Positions 26,032 to 33,951 of a stretch of DNA of 56,146 bases are shown here, piece by piece. The stretch spans positions 1-56,146 of the forward strand of contig LRBF01000223.1 in NCBI GenBank assembly GCA_001580565.1, in the 5' to 3' direction. Positions within the stretch are counted from its first letter, which is position 1; each line of letters begins with the position of its first letter. The DNA is from Caballeronia megalochromosomata. GTDB lineage: Bacteria > Pseudomonadota > Gammaproteobacteria > Burkholderiales > Burkholderiaceae. The position numbers were made by a program, and so were the translations under genes. The notes below the pieces were generated by a model that was not told the origin of the DNA, made no database searches, and saw only the letters and a program-made list of their open reading frames with translations.

Positions 26032-26033
26032 GG

Positions 26034-26570
26034 ATGAACACACCGCAAGTCAAGGCCCCGAGCAAGAAGGCGTTCCATTTCCCGAAGAGCGCCGCGGACA
26101 AGGCGCCCGCCTCCGCGAACGCCGAAGACAAGGCAGGCAAGACGAAACAAACCAAGGCCGCCGCGTCGCCCGCGCCCAAGACCAAAACGAAAGCCTCGGC
26201 CCCGGCCGCCACGAAGAAGACCGCGAAGAAAGCAGCCGCGAAAGCGCCTGCGGCAGAACAATCCGCGAACAAGCCCACGGCTGAACCCGCCACCGCGAAG
26301 AAGACCGCCGGCAGCGCGACAAAGTCCGACGCAAAAACCCGTCGCGTGAAGAAGGAAAAGGTCGTGCGCGACAGCTTCACGATGCCCAAATCGGACTACG
26401 CGAAAATCGCCACGCTCAAGGAGAAGTGCCAGAAGAACGGCGTGCGCGTGAAGAAGAGCGAACTGCTGCGCGCCGCGCTCGCGATGCTCGACGCCGCGCC
26501 CGAAAAGCGTCTCGTCGAAGCGATCAAGGCGCTCGAAACGGTCAAGACCGGCCGTCCCGCGAACGCCTGA
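26034..26570 (+). CDS. Histone-H1-like protein with RHH-like C-terminal domain
   Basis: This is a 178-aa basic protein. Residues 1-110 are low-complexity K/A/P/T-rich with repeated K-K-A-A-K / A-P-A-A units, like bacterial H1-like tails (AlgP, HctB, PhaM). Residues 112-152 look like a ribbon-helix-helix: strand RDSFTMP, helix SDYAKIATLKEKCQ, turn N-G, helix KKSELLRAALAML. A further amphipathic helix (156-170) follows. I infer a sequence- or structure-selective DNA-binding protein with a disordered charged tail. RHH proteins often autoregulate through dyads like those at 25873 and 26001. It converges with the phosphate transporter gene. Confidence 0.8.
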   Translation: MNTPQVKAPSKKAFHFPKSAADKAPASANAEDKAGKTKQTKAAASPAPKTKTKASAPAATKKTAKKAAAKAPAAEQSANKPTAEPATAKKTAGSATKSDAKTRRVKKEKVVRDSFTMPKSDYAKIATLKEKCQKNGVRVKKSELLRAALAMLDAAPEKRLVEAIKALETVKTGRPANA

Positions 26571-26585
26571 ACGACCGCCCTGGGC

Positions 26586-28172
26586 TCAGAAGAGATTCCG
26601 GAAGACCCAGTAAAGCCCGCCTGCCAGCGCGATCGATGCTGGCAGCGTCAGCACCCATGCGAGCACGAGGCTGCGCACGGTATTCCATTGCAGCCCCGAG
26701 CCGTTGGCCGCCATCGTCCCGGCGACGCCCGAAGACAGCACGTGCGTCGTCGAGACCGGCAGGCCGTAGGCATCCGCCGCGCCGATGGTCAGCATCGCGA
26801 CCATTTCCGCCGAAGCGCCCTGCCCGTACGTCAGATGCTGCTTGCCGATCTTCTCGCCCACGGTCACGACGATGCGCTTCCAGCCGACCATGGTGCCGAG
26901 CCCGAGCGCGATCGCCACCGCGACCTTCACCCACGTCGGGATGAACTTCGTCGCGTGATCGAGCTGCTTCCTGTAGTTGTCGATCACGGCGCGGTCCGCG
27001 GGCACGAACTCGGGCGTGTTCGCCTTCTCCATCAGGCGGATCGCCTCGGAGACGAGATACATGTTGTTGCGCACGTTATCGATCATGTTCTGCGGCACCG
27101 CGGCGAGCGATCCCGACGCGCTGACCTGGTTCGCGATGATGTCGGTCAGTTGCTTCACCGCGGGCAAGGTCGCGGGTGAAAGCTGGCGGGTGCGCACATA
27201 GGCCTGCGTGTCCTCGCGCGCATCGCTGGAAGCCGGCGCGTTGTTCAGATACTTCGCGAAGGTCGCGGATGCCTCGTGCGCCACGGCGACGAAGCTCTGC
27301 GTCTCGGCGGGGTTCACCGCCTTGTTGAGCGCGTAAGCCGTCGGCACCGTGCCGATCAGAATCAGCATGATGAGACCCATGCCCTTTTGGCCGTCGTTCG
27401 AACCGTGCGCAAACGACACGCCGGTGCAGGTCAGAATCAGCAGCGCGCGAATCCAGAATGGCGGCGGGTGATTTTTCTTCGGCTCCTTATAGAGCGCCGG
27501 GACGCGCACGACCGCCTTCAGAACGAGCAGCAGGAGCCCCGCGAAGATGAAACCGACGATCGGCGAAAACAGCAGCGACTTGCCGACTCCGGCGGCCTGC
27601 GACCAGTCGACGCCGCTCGTGCCGTTCGGCCCGCGCATCAGCTGATTCATCAATCCCACGCCGATGATCGAGCCGATCAGCGTGTGCGAACTCGACGACG
27701 GCAGGCCGAAATACCACGTGGCGAGATTCCAGATGATCGCGGCGATGAGCAGCGCGAAGACCATCGCGAAGCCCGCGCTGCTGCCGACCTGAAGAATCAG
27801 CTCCACGGGCAGCAGTTGCAGGATGCCGAACGCGACCGCGCCGCTCGACACGAGTACGCCGATGAAATTCCATGTGCCCGACCAGATCACCGCAATATTC
27901 GGCGTCAGCGAGTGCGTATAGATGACGGTCGCGACGGCGTTGGCGGTGTCGTGAAAGCCGTTGACGAACTCGAACCCGAGCGCGATCAGAAGCGCGACGC
28001 CGAGCAGGAAATAAGGGAGCGCGGAACTTAGCCGGACGGACTCGAGATCGGTCGCCAGGTGCAACCCGACATAGCCGACGCCGCCGATGAGAATGAGAGC
28101 AAAAACGAGGAGACTGGTGCGGCGCGCACGTTGACTCACGCCGCCCTGCTGAGGAAATGCGATGTCCGGCAT
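26586..28172 (-). CDS. Inorganic phosphate transporter, PiT family
   Basis: This 528-aa membrane protein is of the PitA type, a low-affinity metal-phosphate/H+ symporter. The two duplicated PiT signatures are GFEFVNGFHDTANAVATVIY near residue 67 and GVSFAHGSNDGQKGMGLI near 255. Between the halves lies a cytoplasmic insert of about 100 residues. The ATG at 28170-28172 is used. It is divergent from the CHAD gene across 298 bp and converges with the H1-like gene. No phoU-like gene lies beside it, unlike many Pit loci. Confidence 0.94.
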   Translation of the reverse strand: MPDIAFPQQGGVSQRARRTSLLVFALILIGGVGYVGLHLATDLESVRLSSALPYFLLGVALLIALGFEFVNGFHDTANAVATVIYTHSLTPNIAVIWSGTWNFIGVLVSSGAVAFGILQLLPVELILQVGSSAGFAMVFALLIAAIIWNLATWYFGLPSSSSHTLIGSIIGVGLMNQLMRGPNGTSGVDWSQAAGVGKSLLFSPIVGFIFAGLLLLVLKAVVRVPALYKEPKKNHPPPFWIRALLILTCTGVSFAHGSNDGQKGMGLIMLILIGTVPTAYALNKAVNPAETQSFVAVAHEASATFAKYLNNAPASSDAREDTQAYVRTRQLSPATLPAVKQLTDIIANQVSASGSLAAVPQNMIDNVRNNMYLVSEAIRLMEKANTPEFVPADRAVIDNYRKQLDHATKFIPTWVKVAVAIALGLGTMVGWKRIVVTVGEKIGKQHLTYGQGASAEMVAMLTIGAADAYGLPVSTTHVLSSGVAGTMAANGSGLQWNTVRSLVLAWVLTLPASIALAGGLYWVFRNLF

Positions 28173-28470
28173 GTTCGCCTCGCGCGTTTACCTTGTAGCG
28201 GTGCAAAGCATACGTTTCGCCGACCTTTCCGACTGTGAATATTTTGTGTCAACAGTTCGCGTAAAACTTTCGCATTCCGCAGCAACGACCCGGTGTCTTC
28301 GACAATAGAACGATTTCATCGGAAATTTTCTGCGCTGTCACACCGCTGACATTGCGCATGTCTATGTTTCCGGCCAGCACGCCCATTGGACTACCGGCGG
28401 GGACCGCCGGCGCGCGACCGCACAACGCATCAACTAGAAATGTCGCGCGATACAAGTGCATACCGAGACG

Positions 28471-29409
28471 ATGACACTGAACTTCGACCCCGCGCTTGTC
28501 CGCAAGAGCCTGAGCGGCTCGCTCGGCCCTTACGTCGCCCCGATGCAGACGCGCATCGCCGATGCCTTCTTCCTGCGCGATCAACCCGTCGCCGATGCTT
28601 TCATCATGCTGACCGCTCCGCTCGCGAGCGAAGCGTTTCAGCAAACGGAACTGATGGCCGAGCGCACCGACGGCGAACTGCTCGAACGGCTGCGCTCGAC
28701 GCTCGGACGTCTGCGTGCGCTATGGTGGGCGTTCGAGCCGCTGCTCGACGAGAAGGAGGCGCGCGTGGTGCGCAAGCGCTTCAAACGTCTCGCGGACATC
28801 GCGGGCGAGCCGCACGAGCTGGACGCCGCGTGCGACCTGCTTTCACAGGCCGACAAGAACTGCGCGCGCCTCGCGCCGGTCGTGCGCACGCTGCGGCAGG
28901 AGCGGCGCGAGGCGTCGGCCGCGAGTTGCGTGACGCTGCGCAAGGCGCACGACGATGTGCTGCTGCGTCGCGCGCTCGCCAGCGCGCGCCGTCGTCTCGA
29001 GGCGAGCGGCGAGGATCGCACGCTGGAAGAATTCGCGCGCCAGCGGGTCTCGCTCGCCGATGACCTGCTCAGCAGGCGGGAACATCGGGCGGCGAAGATG
29101 AAGCGCGTGGACGCGAAGACATTGCGCAGCATCGAAGAAGCAGCGACGAAACTGCAGTGCCTGCTCGAATTGTTCGCGCCGGTGCTCGAACGCGGTCATC
29201 GACATACGATGACGCATCTGCTCGCGGCGCAGTCCGCGCTCGTGCGGCTCCACGACGTGCTCGCGAGCGAGGCCGTCCTGCGGCGTGTCGCGCCGGCGCT
29301 GAACGACAAGGACGCCGTCGACGAAGCCGTGCGCTGGCTCAACAAGACAGCCCGCGCGGAATCGCGCGCGGCGCTCAAGCGCCTGCGCGCGCTGCCGCAT
29401 CCCGTCTGA
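28471..29409 (+). CDS. CHAD-domain protein
   Basis: This 312-aa, mostly helical protein is rich in Arg/Lys/His at helix ends, as in CHAD (conserved histidine alpha-helical domain). Recognisable stretches are RLRSTLGRLRALWWAFEPLL, KRFKRLADIAGEPHELD and HTMTHLLAAQSALVRLHDVL. No CYTH phosphatase domain is attached. CHAD proteins bind inorganic polyphosphate and decorate polyP granules in Ralstonia; this is family knowledge. The adjacent phosphate transporter supports a phosphate/polyP context. The start is ATG 28471; an in-frame GTG at 28456 is possible. Confidence 0.88.
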   Translation: MTLNFDPALVRKSLSGSLGPYVAPMQTRIADAFFLRDQPVADAFIMLTAPLASEAFQQTELMAERTDGELLERLRSTLGRLRALWWAFEPLLDEKEARVVRKRFKRLADIAGEPHELDAACDLLSQADKNCARLAPVVRTLRQERREASAASCVTLRKAHDDVLLRRALASARRRLEASGEDRTLEEFARQRVSLADDLLSRREHRAAKMKRVDAKTLRSIEEAATKLQCLLELFAPVLERGHRHTMTHLLAAQSALVRLHDVLASEAVLRRVAPALNDKDAVDEAVRWLNKTARAESRAALKRLRALPHPV

Positions 29410-29537
29410 GGCGCGCTCAGGCGCGGCTCGCGCGTCCGCGTTCAGCGACTGCCGCCGCATCCCGCACACCATTTGCGTGCCTCAAAGGCGCGGCGGCGCG
29501 GTGATACACTCGCAGCACACTTCCCACTTTCATTTCC

Positions 29538-30083
29538 ATGAAATTCTGTTCCGTCTGCGGCCACGAGGTCGGTCTCGCCATTCCGCCCGGCGACAACCGC
29601 GAGCGCTTCGTCTGCAACAACTGCCACACCGTTCACTACCAGAATCCGCGTAATGTCGTGGGCACCGTGCCGGTGTGGGACGACAAGGTGCTGCTGTGCC
29701 GGCGCGCGATCGAGCCCCGCTACGGCTACTGGACGCTGCCCGCCGGCTTCATGGAAATGCAGGAGACGACGAGCGAAGGCGCCGCGCGCGAAACGCTCGA
29801 GGAAGCCGGGGCGCGCGTCGAGATCCAGAGCCTCTTCACGCTGCTCAACGTGCCGCACGTGCATCAGGTGCACCTCTTCTATCTCGCGCGGCTGCTCGAC
29901 ATCGACGTCGATCCCGGCGAGGAAAGCCTCGAAGTGAAGCTCTTCGCGGAAAGCGAGATTCCGTGGGACGAGATCGCGTTCCCGACGGTCGGCCAGACGC
30001 TGCGTTTTTTCTTCGCCGACCGCGCCGCCGGCAACTTCACGCTGCATACGGGCGACATCTTCCGCACACTGCGCGACGGCTGA
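29538..30083 (+). CDS. NUDIX hydrolase with N-terminal zinc ribbon
   Basis: This 181-aa enzyme has a short zinc ribbon (C4, C7, C26, C29) followed by a Nudix fold. The Nudix box is complete: G70 F-M-E-M-Q-E76, seven residues, then R84-E-T-L-E-E-A-G. The architecture resembles NudC-type or ADP-ribose/NADH pyrophosphatases, but it lacks the NudC N-terminal domain and the SQPWPFPxS motif, so substrate is open. It precedes aat by 19 nt and probably shares its transcript. Confidence 0.9.
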   Translation: MKFCSVCGHEVGLAIPPGDNRERFVCNNCHTVHYQNPRNVVGTVPVWDDKVLLCRRAIEPRYGYWTLPAGFMEMQETTSEGAARETLEEAGARVEIQSLFTLLNVPHVHQVHLFYLARLLDIDVDPGEESLEVKLFAESEIPWDEIAFPTVGQTLRFFFADRAAGNFTLHTGDIFRTLRDG

Positions 30084-30102
30084 AGCACGTCCTTCCGAGA
30101 AC

Positions 30103-30834
30103 ATGGTTCCCTGGCTCGCCGACGACGATCCCTTCCCGCCCGTCGAGCGCGCGCTCGGCGCAGCGAGCGGCGCGCCGGGCCTGCTCGCCGCGAGCGCGGA
30201 CCTCTTGCCCTCGCGGCTCATCGACGCCTACGGGCGCGGCATCTTCCCGTGGTATTCGGACGGCCAGCCCGTGCTGTGGTGGAGCCCCGACCCGCGCATG
30301 GTGCTCTTTCCCGCCGAGTTCAAGGTGTCGGATTCGCTGCGCAAGACTTTGAGGCGCGTCGTGCGCGACCCGGTCTGGGAAATCCGCGTCGACGACGATT
30401 TTCCCGCCGTGATGCGCGCCTGCGCCGACACACCGCGCGACGGCCAGCGCGGCACCTGGATCACCTCGGACATCGTGGACGCGTACACCACGTTGCATCG
30501 CGCGGGCAGCGCGCACAGCATCGAGACGTGGTACGACGGCGTGCGCGTGGGCGGGCTTTACGGCGTCTCGTTCGGGCGCATGTTCTTCGGCGAATCGATG
30601 TTCGCGCACAAGACCGATGCATCGAAAATCGCGCTCGCGGCGCTCGTCGGACACTTGCGCCGCAATCAAATTGAGATGATAGACTGCCAGCAGAACACGT
30701 CGCATCTGGCGTCGCTGGGCGGCCGCGAGATCGCGCGCCGCGCGTTCGTCGCGCATCTCGGACGAGCCACGGCGCAACCGGCGATCGGCTGGCGCTTCGA
30801 CAAATCTGTCCTGCTCGACGTGCTGGCACGCTGA
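30103..30834 (+). CDS. aat: Leucyl/phenylalanyl-tRNA--protein transferase
   Basis: Aat adds Leu or Phe from aminoacyl-tRNA to proteins with N-terminal Arg/Lys, creating N-degrons for ClpS/ClpAP. The 243-aa protein shows YGRGIFPWYSDGQPVLWWSP, TWITSDIVDAYTTLHRAG, GGLYGVSFGRMFFGESMFA and MIDCQQNTSHLASLGGREI, all hallmarks. The start is ATG 30103. Its neighbour bpt, 115 bp downstream, supplies the complementary branch. Confidence 0.97.
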   Translation: MVPWLADDDPFPPVERALGAASGAPGLLAASADLLPSRLIDAYGRGIFPWYSDGQPVLWWSPDPRMVLFPAEFKVSDSLRKTLRRVVRDPVWEIRVDDDFPAVMRACADTPRDGQRGTWITSDIVDAYTTLHRAGSAHSIETWYDGVRVGGLYGVSFGRMFFGESMFAHKTDASKIALAALVGHLRRNQIEMIDCQQNTSHLASLGGREIARRAFVAHLGRATAQPAIGWRFDKSVLLDVLAR

Positions 30835-30949
30835 ACGCTTCGCGCGTGACGCCCCTAGCGACAAACGAAATGCAGCCGCCGCGCGCCCGAAGTCAGCTTC
30901 GCGTGCGCCGGTCGGCAACGACGAGACGACGCCTGCGAGAGCCGCCAAC

Positions 30950-31777
30950 GTGACACATCCGAACGAGCTGCCGCTGTCACCGCTTTCCGCGCTGCAGTTC
31001 TATGCAACAGCGCCCTACCCTTGCAGTTATCTGGAAGGGCGCATCGCGCGCTCGCAGGTCGCCACGCCGAGCCATCTGATCAACTCCGACGTCTATACCG
31101 AACTCGTCAAGGCCGGTTTCCGGCGTTCGGGCGTCTTCACCTATCGTCCGTATTGCGACGGCTGCCGCGCCTGCGTGCCGGTGCGCGTGCCGGTCGCGCG
31201 CTACGTGCCGAACCGCGCGCAGCGGCGCGTGTGGAAGCTGCACGGCAATCTGGTCGCGAGCGTCGCGCCACTGCACTACGACGAGGAGCATTACGCGCTC
31301 TACATGCGCTATCAGTCTGCGCGGCACGCGGGCGGCGGCATGGATCGCGACAGCCGCGACCAGTACGAGCAGTTCCTGCTGCAAAGCCGGATCAATTCGC
31401 GTCTGGTCGAATTCCGCGAACCCGTCGATCCGGCGCACCCGGATACGCCCGGCGCGCTGCGCATGATCAGCATGATCGACATCCTCGGCGACGGGTTGTC
31501 GTCCGTGTACACGTTCTTCGAGCCGGACATGCCGAAGACGAGCTACGGCACCTTCAACATCCTCTGGCAGATCGAGCAGGCGAAGAGCCTCGACCTGCCG
31601 CACGTCTATCTCGGCTACTGGATCCGCGAAAGCGAGAAGATGGCCTACAAGGCCAATTTCCGGCCGCTGGAAGGCCTGATCGACGGACGCTGGACGCTGC
31701 TCGATCCCGCGAACACGCAATCCGCCGGCACGCTGCCGATGCCGGGTCGCATCCACGGACCGGGCCAACCCAAGTAG
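30950..31777 (+). CDS. bpt: Aspartate/glutamate leucyltransferase (arginyltransferase family)
   Basis: Bpt conjugates Leu to proteins with N-terminal Asp or Glu, feeding the bacterial N-degron route; it is homologous to eukaryotic Ate1. The 275-aa product carries the N-terminal YPCSYLEGRIARSQVA and the cysteine cluster YRPYCDGCRACVPVRV. The C-terminal part has DGLSSVYTFFEPD and YLGYWIRESEKMAYKANF. The start is a GTG in the 30949-30952 region. It may also be annotated arginyltransferase. Confidence 0.95.
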   Translation: MTHPNELPLSPLSALQFYATAPYPCSYLEGRIARSQVATPSHLINSDVYTELVKAGFRRSGVFTYRPYCDGCRACVPVRVPVARYVPNRAQRRVWKLHGNLVASVAPLHYDEEHYALYMRYQSARHAGGGMDRDSRDQYEQFLLQSRINSRLVEFREPVDPAHPDTPGALRMISMIDILGDGLSSVYTFFEPDMPKTSYGTFNILWQIEQAKSLDLPHVYLGYWIRESEKMAYKANFRPLEGLIDGRWTLLDPANTQSAGTLPMPGRIHGPGQPK

Positions 31778-31836
31778 TTGCCGAAAACCGCCGCCGAAGC
31801 AGGCCCGGCACGGCCCGACCGGAACGCCCTCCAAAG

Positions 31837-31851
31837 CCGCTAAAATAGCGG
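31837..31851 (+). promoter_or_regulatory. pyrD promoter -10 within a dyad
   Basis: CCGCTA (31837-31842) and TAGCGG (31846-31851) form a dyad around AAA, and the -10-like TAAAAT (31841-31846) lies inside it. A weak -35 is all that can be offered upstream. The pyrD GTG is 36 bp downstream. The same dyad occurs at the tRNA-Leu promoter at 50338-50354. Confidence 0.45.
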
Positions 31852-31886
31852 TCTTAAAAAAATCCGCCGTCGCCGGCTTTCATTTC

Positions 31887-32909
31887 GTGTTCAGCTCCCT
31901 CTACCCGATCGCGCGTTCGCATCTTTTCAAGATGGACGCGGAAGACGCTCATCACCTGACGCTGCGCATGCTGAGCGCCGCCGGCCGCACCGGGCTTGCC
32001 GGCATGCTCGCCACGCGCGGCCCCGATTCGCCCCGTACCGTCATGGGCATCACCTTCCGCAATCCGGTCGGCCTCGCCGCGGGACTCGACAAGGACGGCG
32101 CGTGCATCGACGGGCTCGCCGCGCTCGGCTTCGGCTTCATCGAAGTGGGCACCGTGACGCCGCGCGCGCAGCCCGGCAATCCGCGTCCGCGCATCTTCCG
32201 GCTGCCCGAGGCGAACGCGCTCATCAACCGGATGGGCTTCAACAACGGCGGCGTCGATCAGTTCGTCGCCAACGTGAAGGCCGCGCATTATCGCGGCGTG
32301 CTGGGCCTGAACATCGGCAAGAACGCCGATACGCCGATCGAGCGCGCCGCCGAGGACTATCTCTATTGCCTGGAGCGCGTCTATCCGTTCGCGAGTTACG
32401 TGACGATCAACATCTCGTCGCCCAACACGAAGAATCTGCGGCAATTGCAGGGCGCGGGCGAACTCGACTCACTGCTCGGCGCGCTCAAGGAAAAGCAGGC
32501 GCGGCTCTCGGATCTGCACGGCAAGCTCGTGCCGCTTGCGCTCAAGATCGCCCCGGATCTCGACGACGAGCAGATCAAGTCGATCGCGGGTACATTGCTG
32601 GCTCACAAGATCGACGGCGTGATCGCCACGAACACGACGCTCTCGCGCACGGCCGTCACGGGCATGAAGCACGGCGACGAAGCCGGCGGCCTGTCGGGAC
32701 ATCCGGTCTTCGAGGCGTCGAACGAGGTGATCCGCAAGCTGCGCGCGGAAGTCGGAACCGATGTGCCGATCATCGGCGTGGGCGGAATTTTCTCGGGCGA
32801 CGATGCGCGCGCCAAGCTCGCGGCGGGCGCGTCGCTCGTGCAGATTTACACGGGGCTGATTTATCGCGGTCCGGCGGTCGTGAAGGAATGCGTCGAAGCG
32901 CTCGCGTGA
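31887..32909 (+). CDS. pyrD: Dihydroorotate dehydrogenase (quinone), class 2
   Basis: PyrD oxidises dihydroorotate to orotate in pyrimidine synthesis, passing electrons to membrane quinone. The 340-aa product has the class 2 N-terminal amphipathic helix (LYPIARSHLFKMDAEDAHH) for membrane contact. FMN/substrate motifs are NPVGLAAGLDKDG, NRMGFNNGGVD, NISSPNTKNLRQLQ (with the class 2 catalytic serine) and IIGVGGIFSGDDA. The start is GTG 31887. It is probably transcribed from its own promoter at about 31840. Confidence 0.97.
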   Translation: MFSSLYPIARSHLFKMDAEDAHHLTLRMLSAAGRTGLAGMLATRGPDSPRTVMGITFRNPVGLAAGLDKDGACIDGLAALGFGFIEVGTVTPRAQPGNPRPRIFRLPEANALINRMGFNNGGVDQFVANVKAAHYRGVLGLNIGKNADTPIERAAEDYLYCLERVYPFASYVTINISSPNTKNLRQLQGAGELDSLLGALKEKQARLSDLHGKLVPLALKIAPDLDDEQIKSIAGTLLAHKIDGVIATNTTLSRTAVTGMKHGDEAGGLSGHPVFEASNEVIRKLRAEVGTDVPIIGVGGIFSGDDARAKLAAGASLVQIYTGLIYRGPAVVKECVEALA

Positions 32910-33023
32910 TGCCGTCGATCACGCATATAGACATGAGCAAACGATCTTACGCGGCGATTGCATTATCACTATGATCGCCGCATTTGCGAAAGACGCTGTG
33001 CCCATCAAGAGGAAAACAACACA

Positions 33024-33824
33024 ATGAAACTGTCCACGCTCAAGAAGCTCGTCGCCGCCAGCCTGATCGGCGCGGCATTCACCGCGGTCACCAGCGCCGC
33101 GCACGCCGACGACCTGCTCGATCAGGTCAAGCAGCGCGGCACGCTGCGCGTCGGCCTGGAAGGCACCTTCCCGCCGTTCAATTCGAAAGCGCCGAACGGC
33201 GAACTGGTCGGCTTCGACGTCGATATCGCCAAGGCCGTCGCCGCGAAGCTCGGCGTGAAGCCCGAATTCGTCACGACCGAATGGAGCGGCATCATCGCGG
33301 GCTTGCAGGCGGGCAAGTTCGACGTGATCGTGAACCAGGTCGGCATCACCGACGCGCGCAAGCAGACGCTCGACTTCTCGCCGGCGTACACGTACTCGAA
33401 CGCGCAACTGATCCAGCGCAACGACGATAAACGCGAATTCAAGACGCTCGACGAACTCAAGGGCAAGAAGCTCGGCGTCGGTCTCGGCACGAACTACATG
33501 GACATGGCGAAGTCGGTGCCGGGCATCGACGTGAAGACGTATCCGGGCGCGCCGGAATATCTGCGTGACCTCGCCGCCGGACGTCTCGATGCGGCGCTCA
33601 ACGACCGCCTGATGCTCGCGTATCTTCTGAAGAATTCGCAACTGCCGCTGCGCACCGGCGCGAATGTCGGTCCGGGCAATCCGTCGGGCATTCCGTTCAA
33701 GAAGGGCAATCCGAAGTTCGCGAAGGCGATCGACGACGCGATGACCCAGCTCGAAGCGGACGGCACCTTCACGAAGATTTCGGACAAGTGGTTCGGCATC
33801 GACGTGACGAAGCCGGCGAAGTGA
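33024..33824 (+). CDS. Cystine/polar amino acid ABC transporter substrate-binding protein
   Basis: This 266-aa periplasmic binding protein is of the FliY/TcyJ type. It has a signal peptide of about 26 residues (cleavage near AHADD), then LRVGLEGTFPPFNSKAPNGE and VNQVGITDARKQTLDFSPAY. The start is ATG 33024, with GAGG upstream. A permease gene follows after an intercistronic terminator. Cystine is the best guess because TcyJ-like proteins share these motifs, but other small polar amino acids are possible. Confidence 0.92.
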   Translation: MKLSTLKKLVAASLIGAAFTAVTSAAHADDLLDQVKQRGTLRVGLEGTFPPFNSKAPNGELVGFDVDIAKAVAAKLGVKPEFVTTEWSGIIAGLQAGKFDVIVNQVGITDARKQTLDFSPAYTYSNAQLIQRNDDKREFKTLDELKGKKLGVGLGTNYMDMAKSVPGIDVKTYPGAPEYLRDLAAGRLDAALNDRLMLAYLLKNSQLPLRTGANVGPGNPSGIPFKKGNPKFAKAIDDAMTQLEADGTFTKISDKWFGIDVTKPAK

Positions 33825-33845
33825 GTCAGCGCTTTTTGCGCTTCG

Positions 33846-33882
33846 GGGCGGCATCGTTTTACGGTGCCGCCCTTCGCTTTTT
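33846..33882 (+). terminator. Intercistronic terminator/attenuator
   Basis: GGGCGGCATCG (33846-33856) and CGGTGCCGCCC (33862-33872) make an 11-bp stem with one wobble and a TTTTA loop, followed by TTCGCTTTTT. It sits between the binding-protein and permease genes and would reduce read-through, which fits the usual excess of binding protein. Confidence 0.8.
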
Positions 33883-33951
33883 CCCCGCCGGTTTATGATG
33901 TGCCGAATTTTCTGATTCGCCACGCGGCAGTTCTCTCACGCTTTCCCGTAC

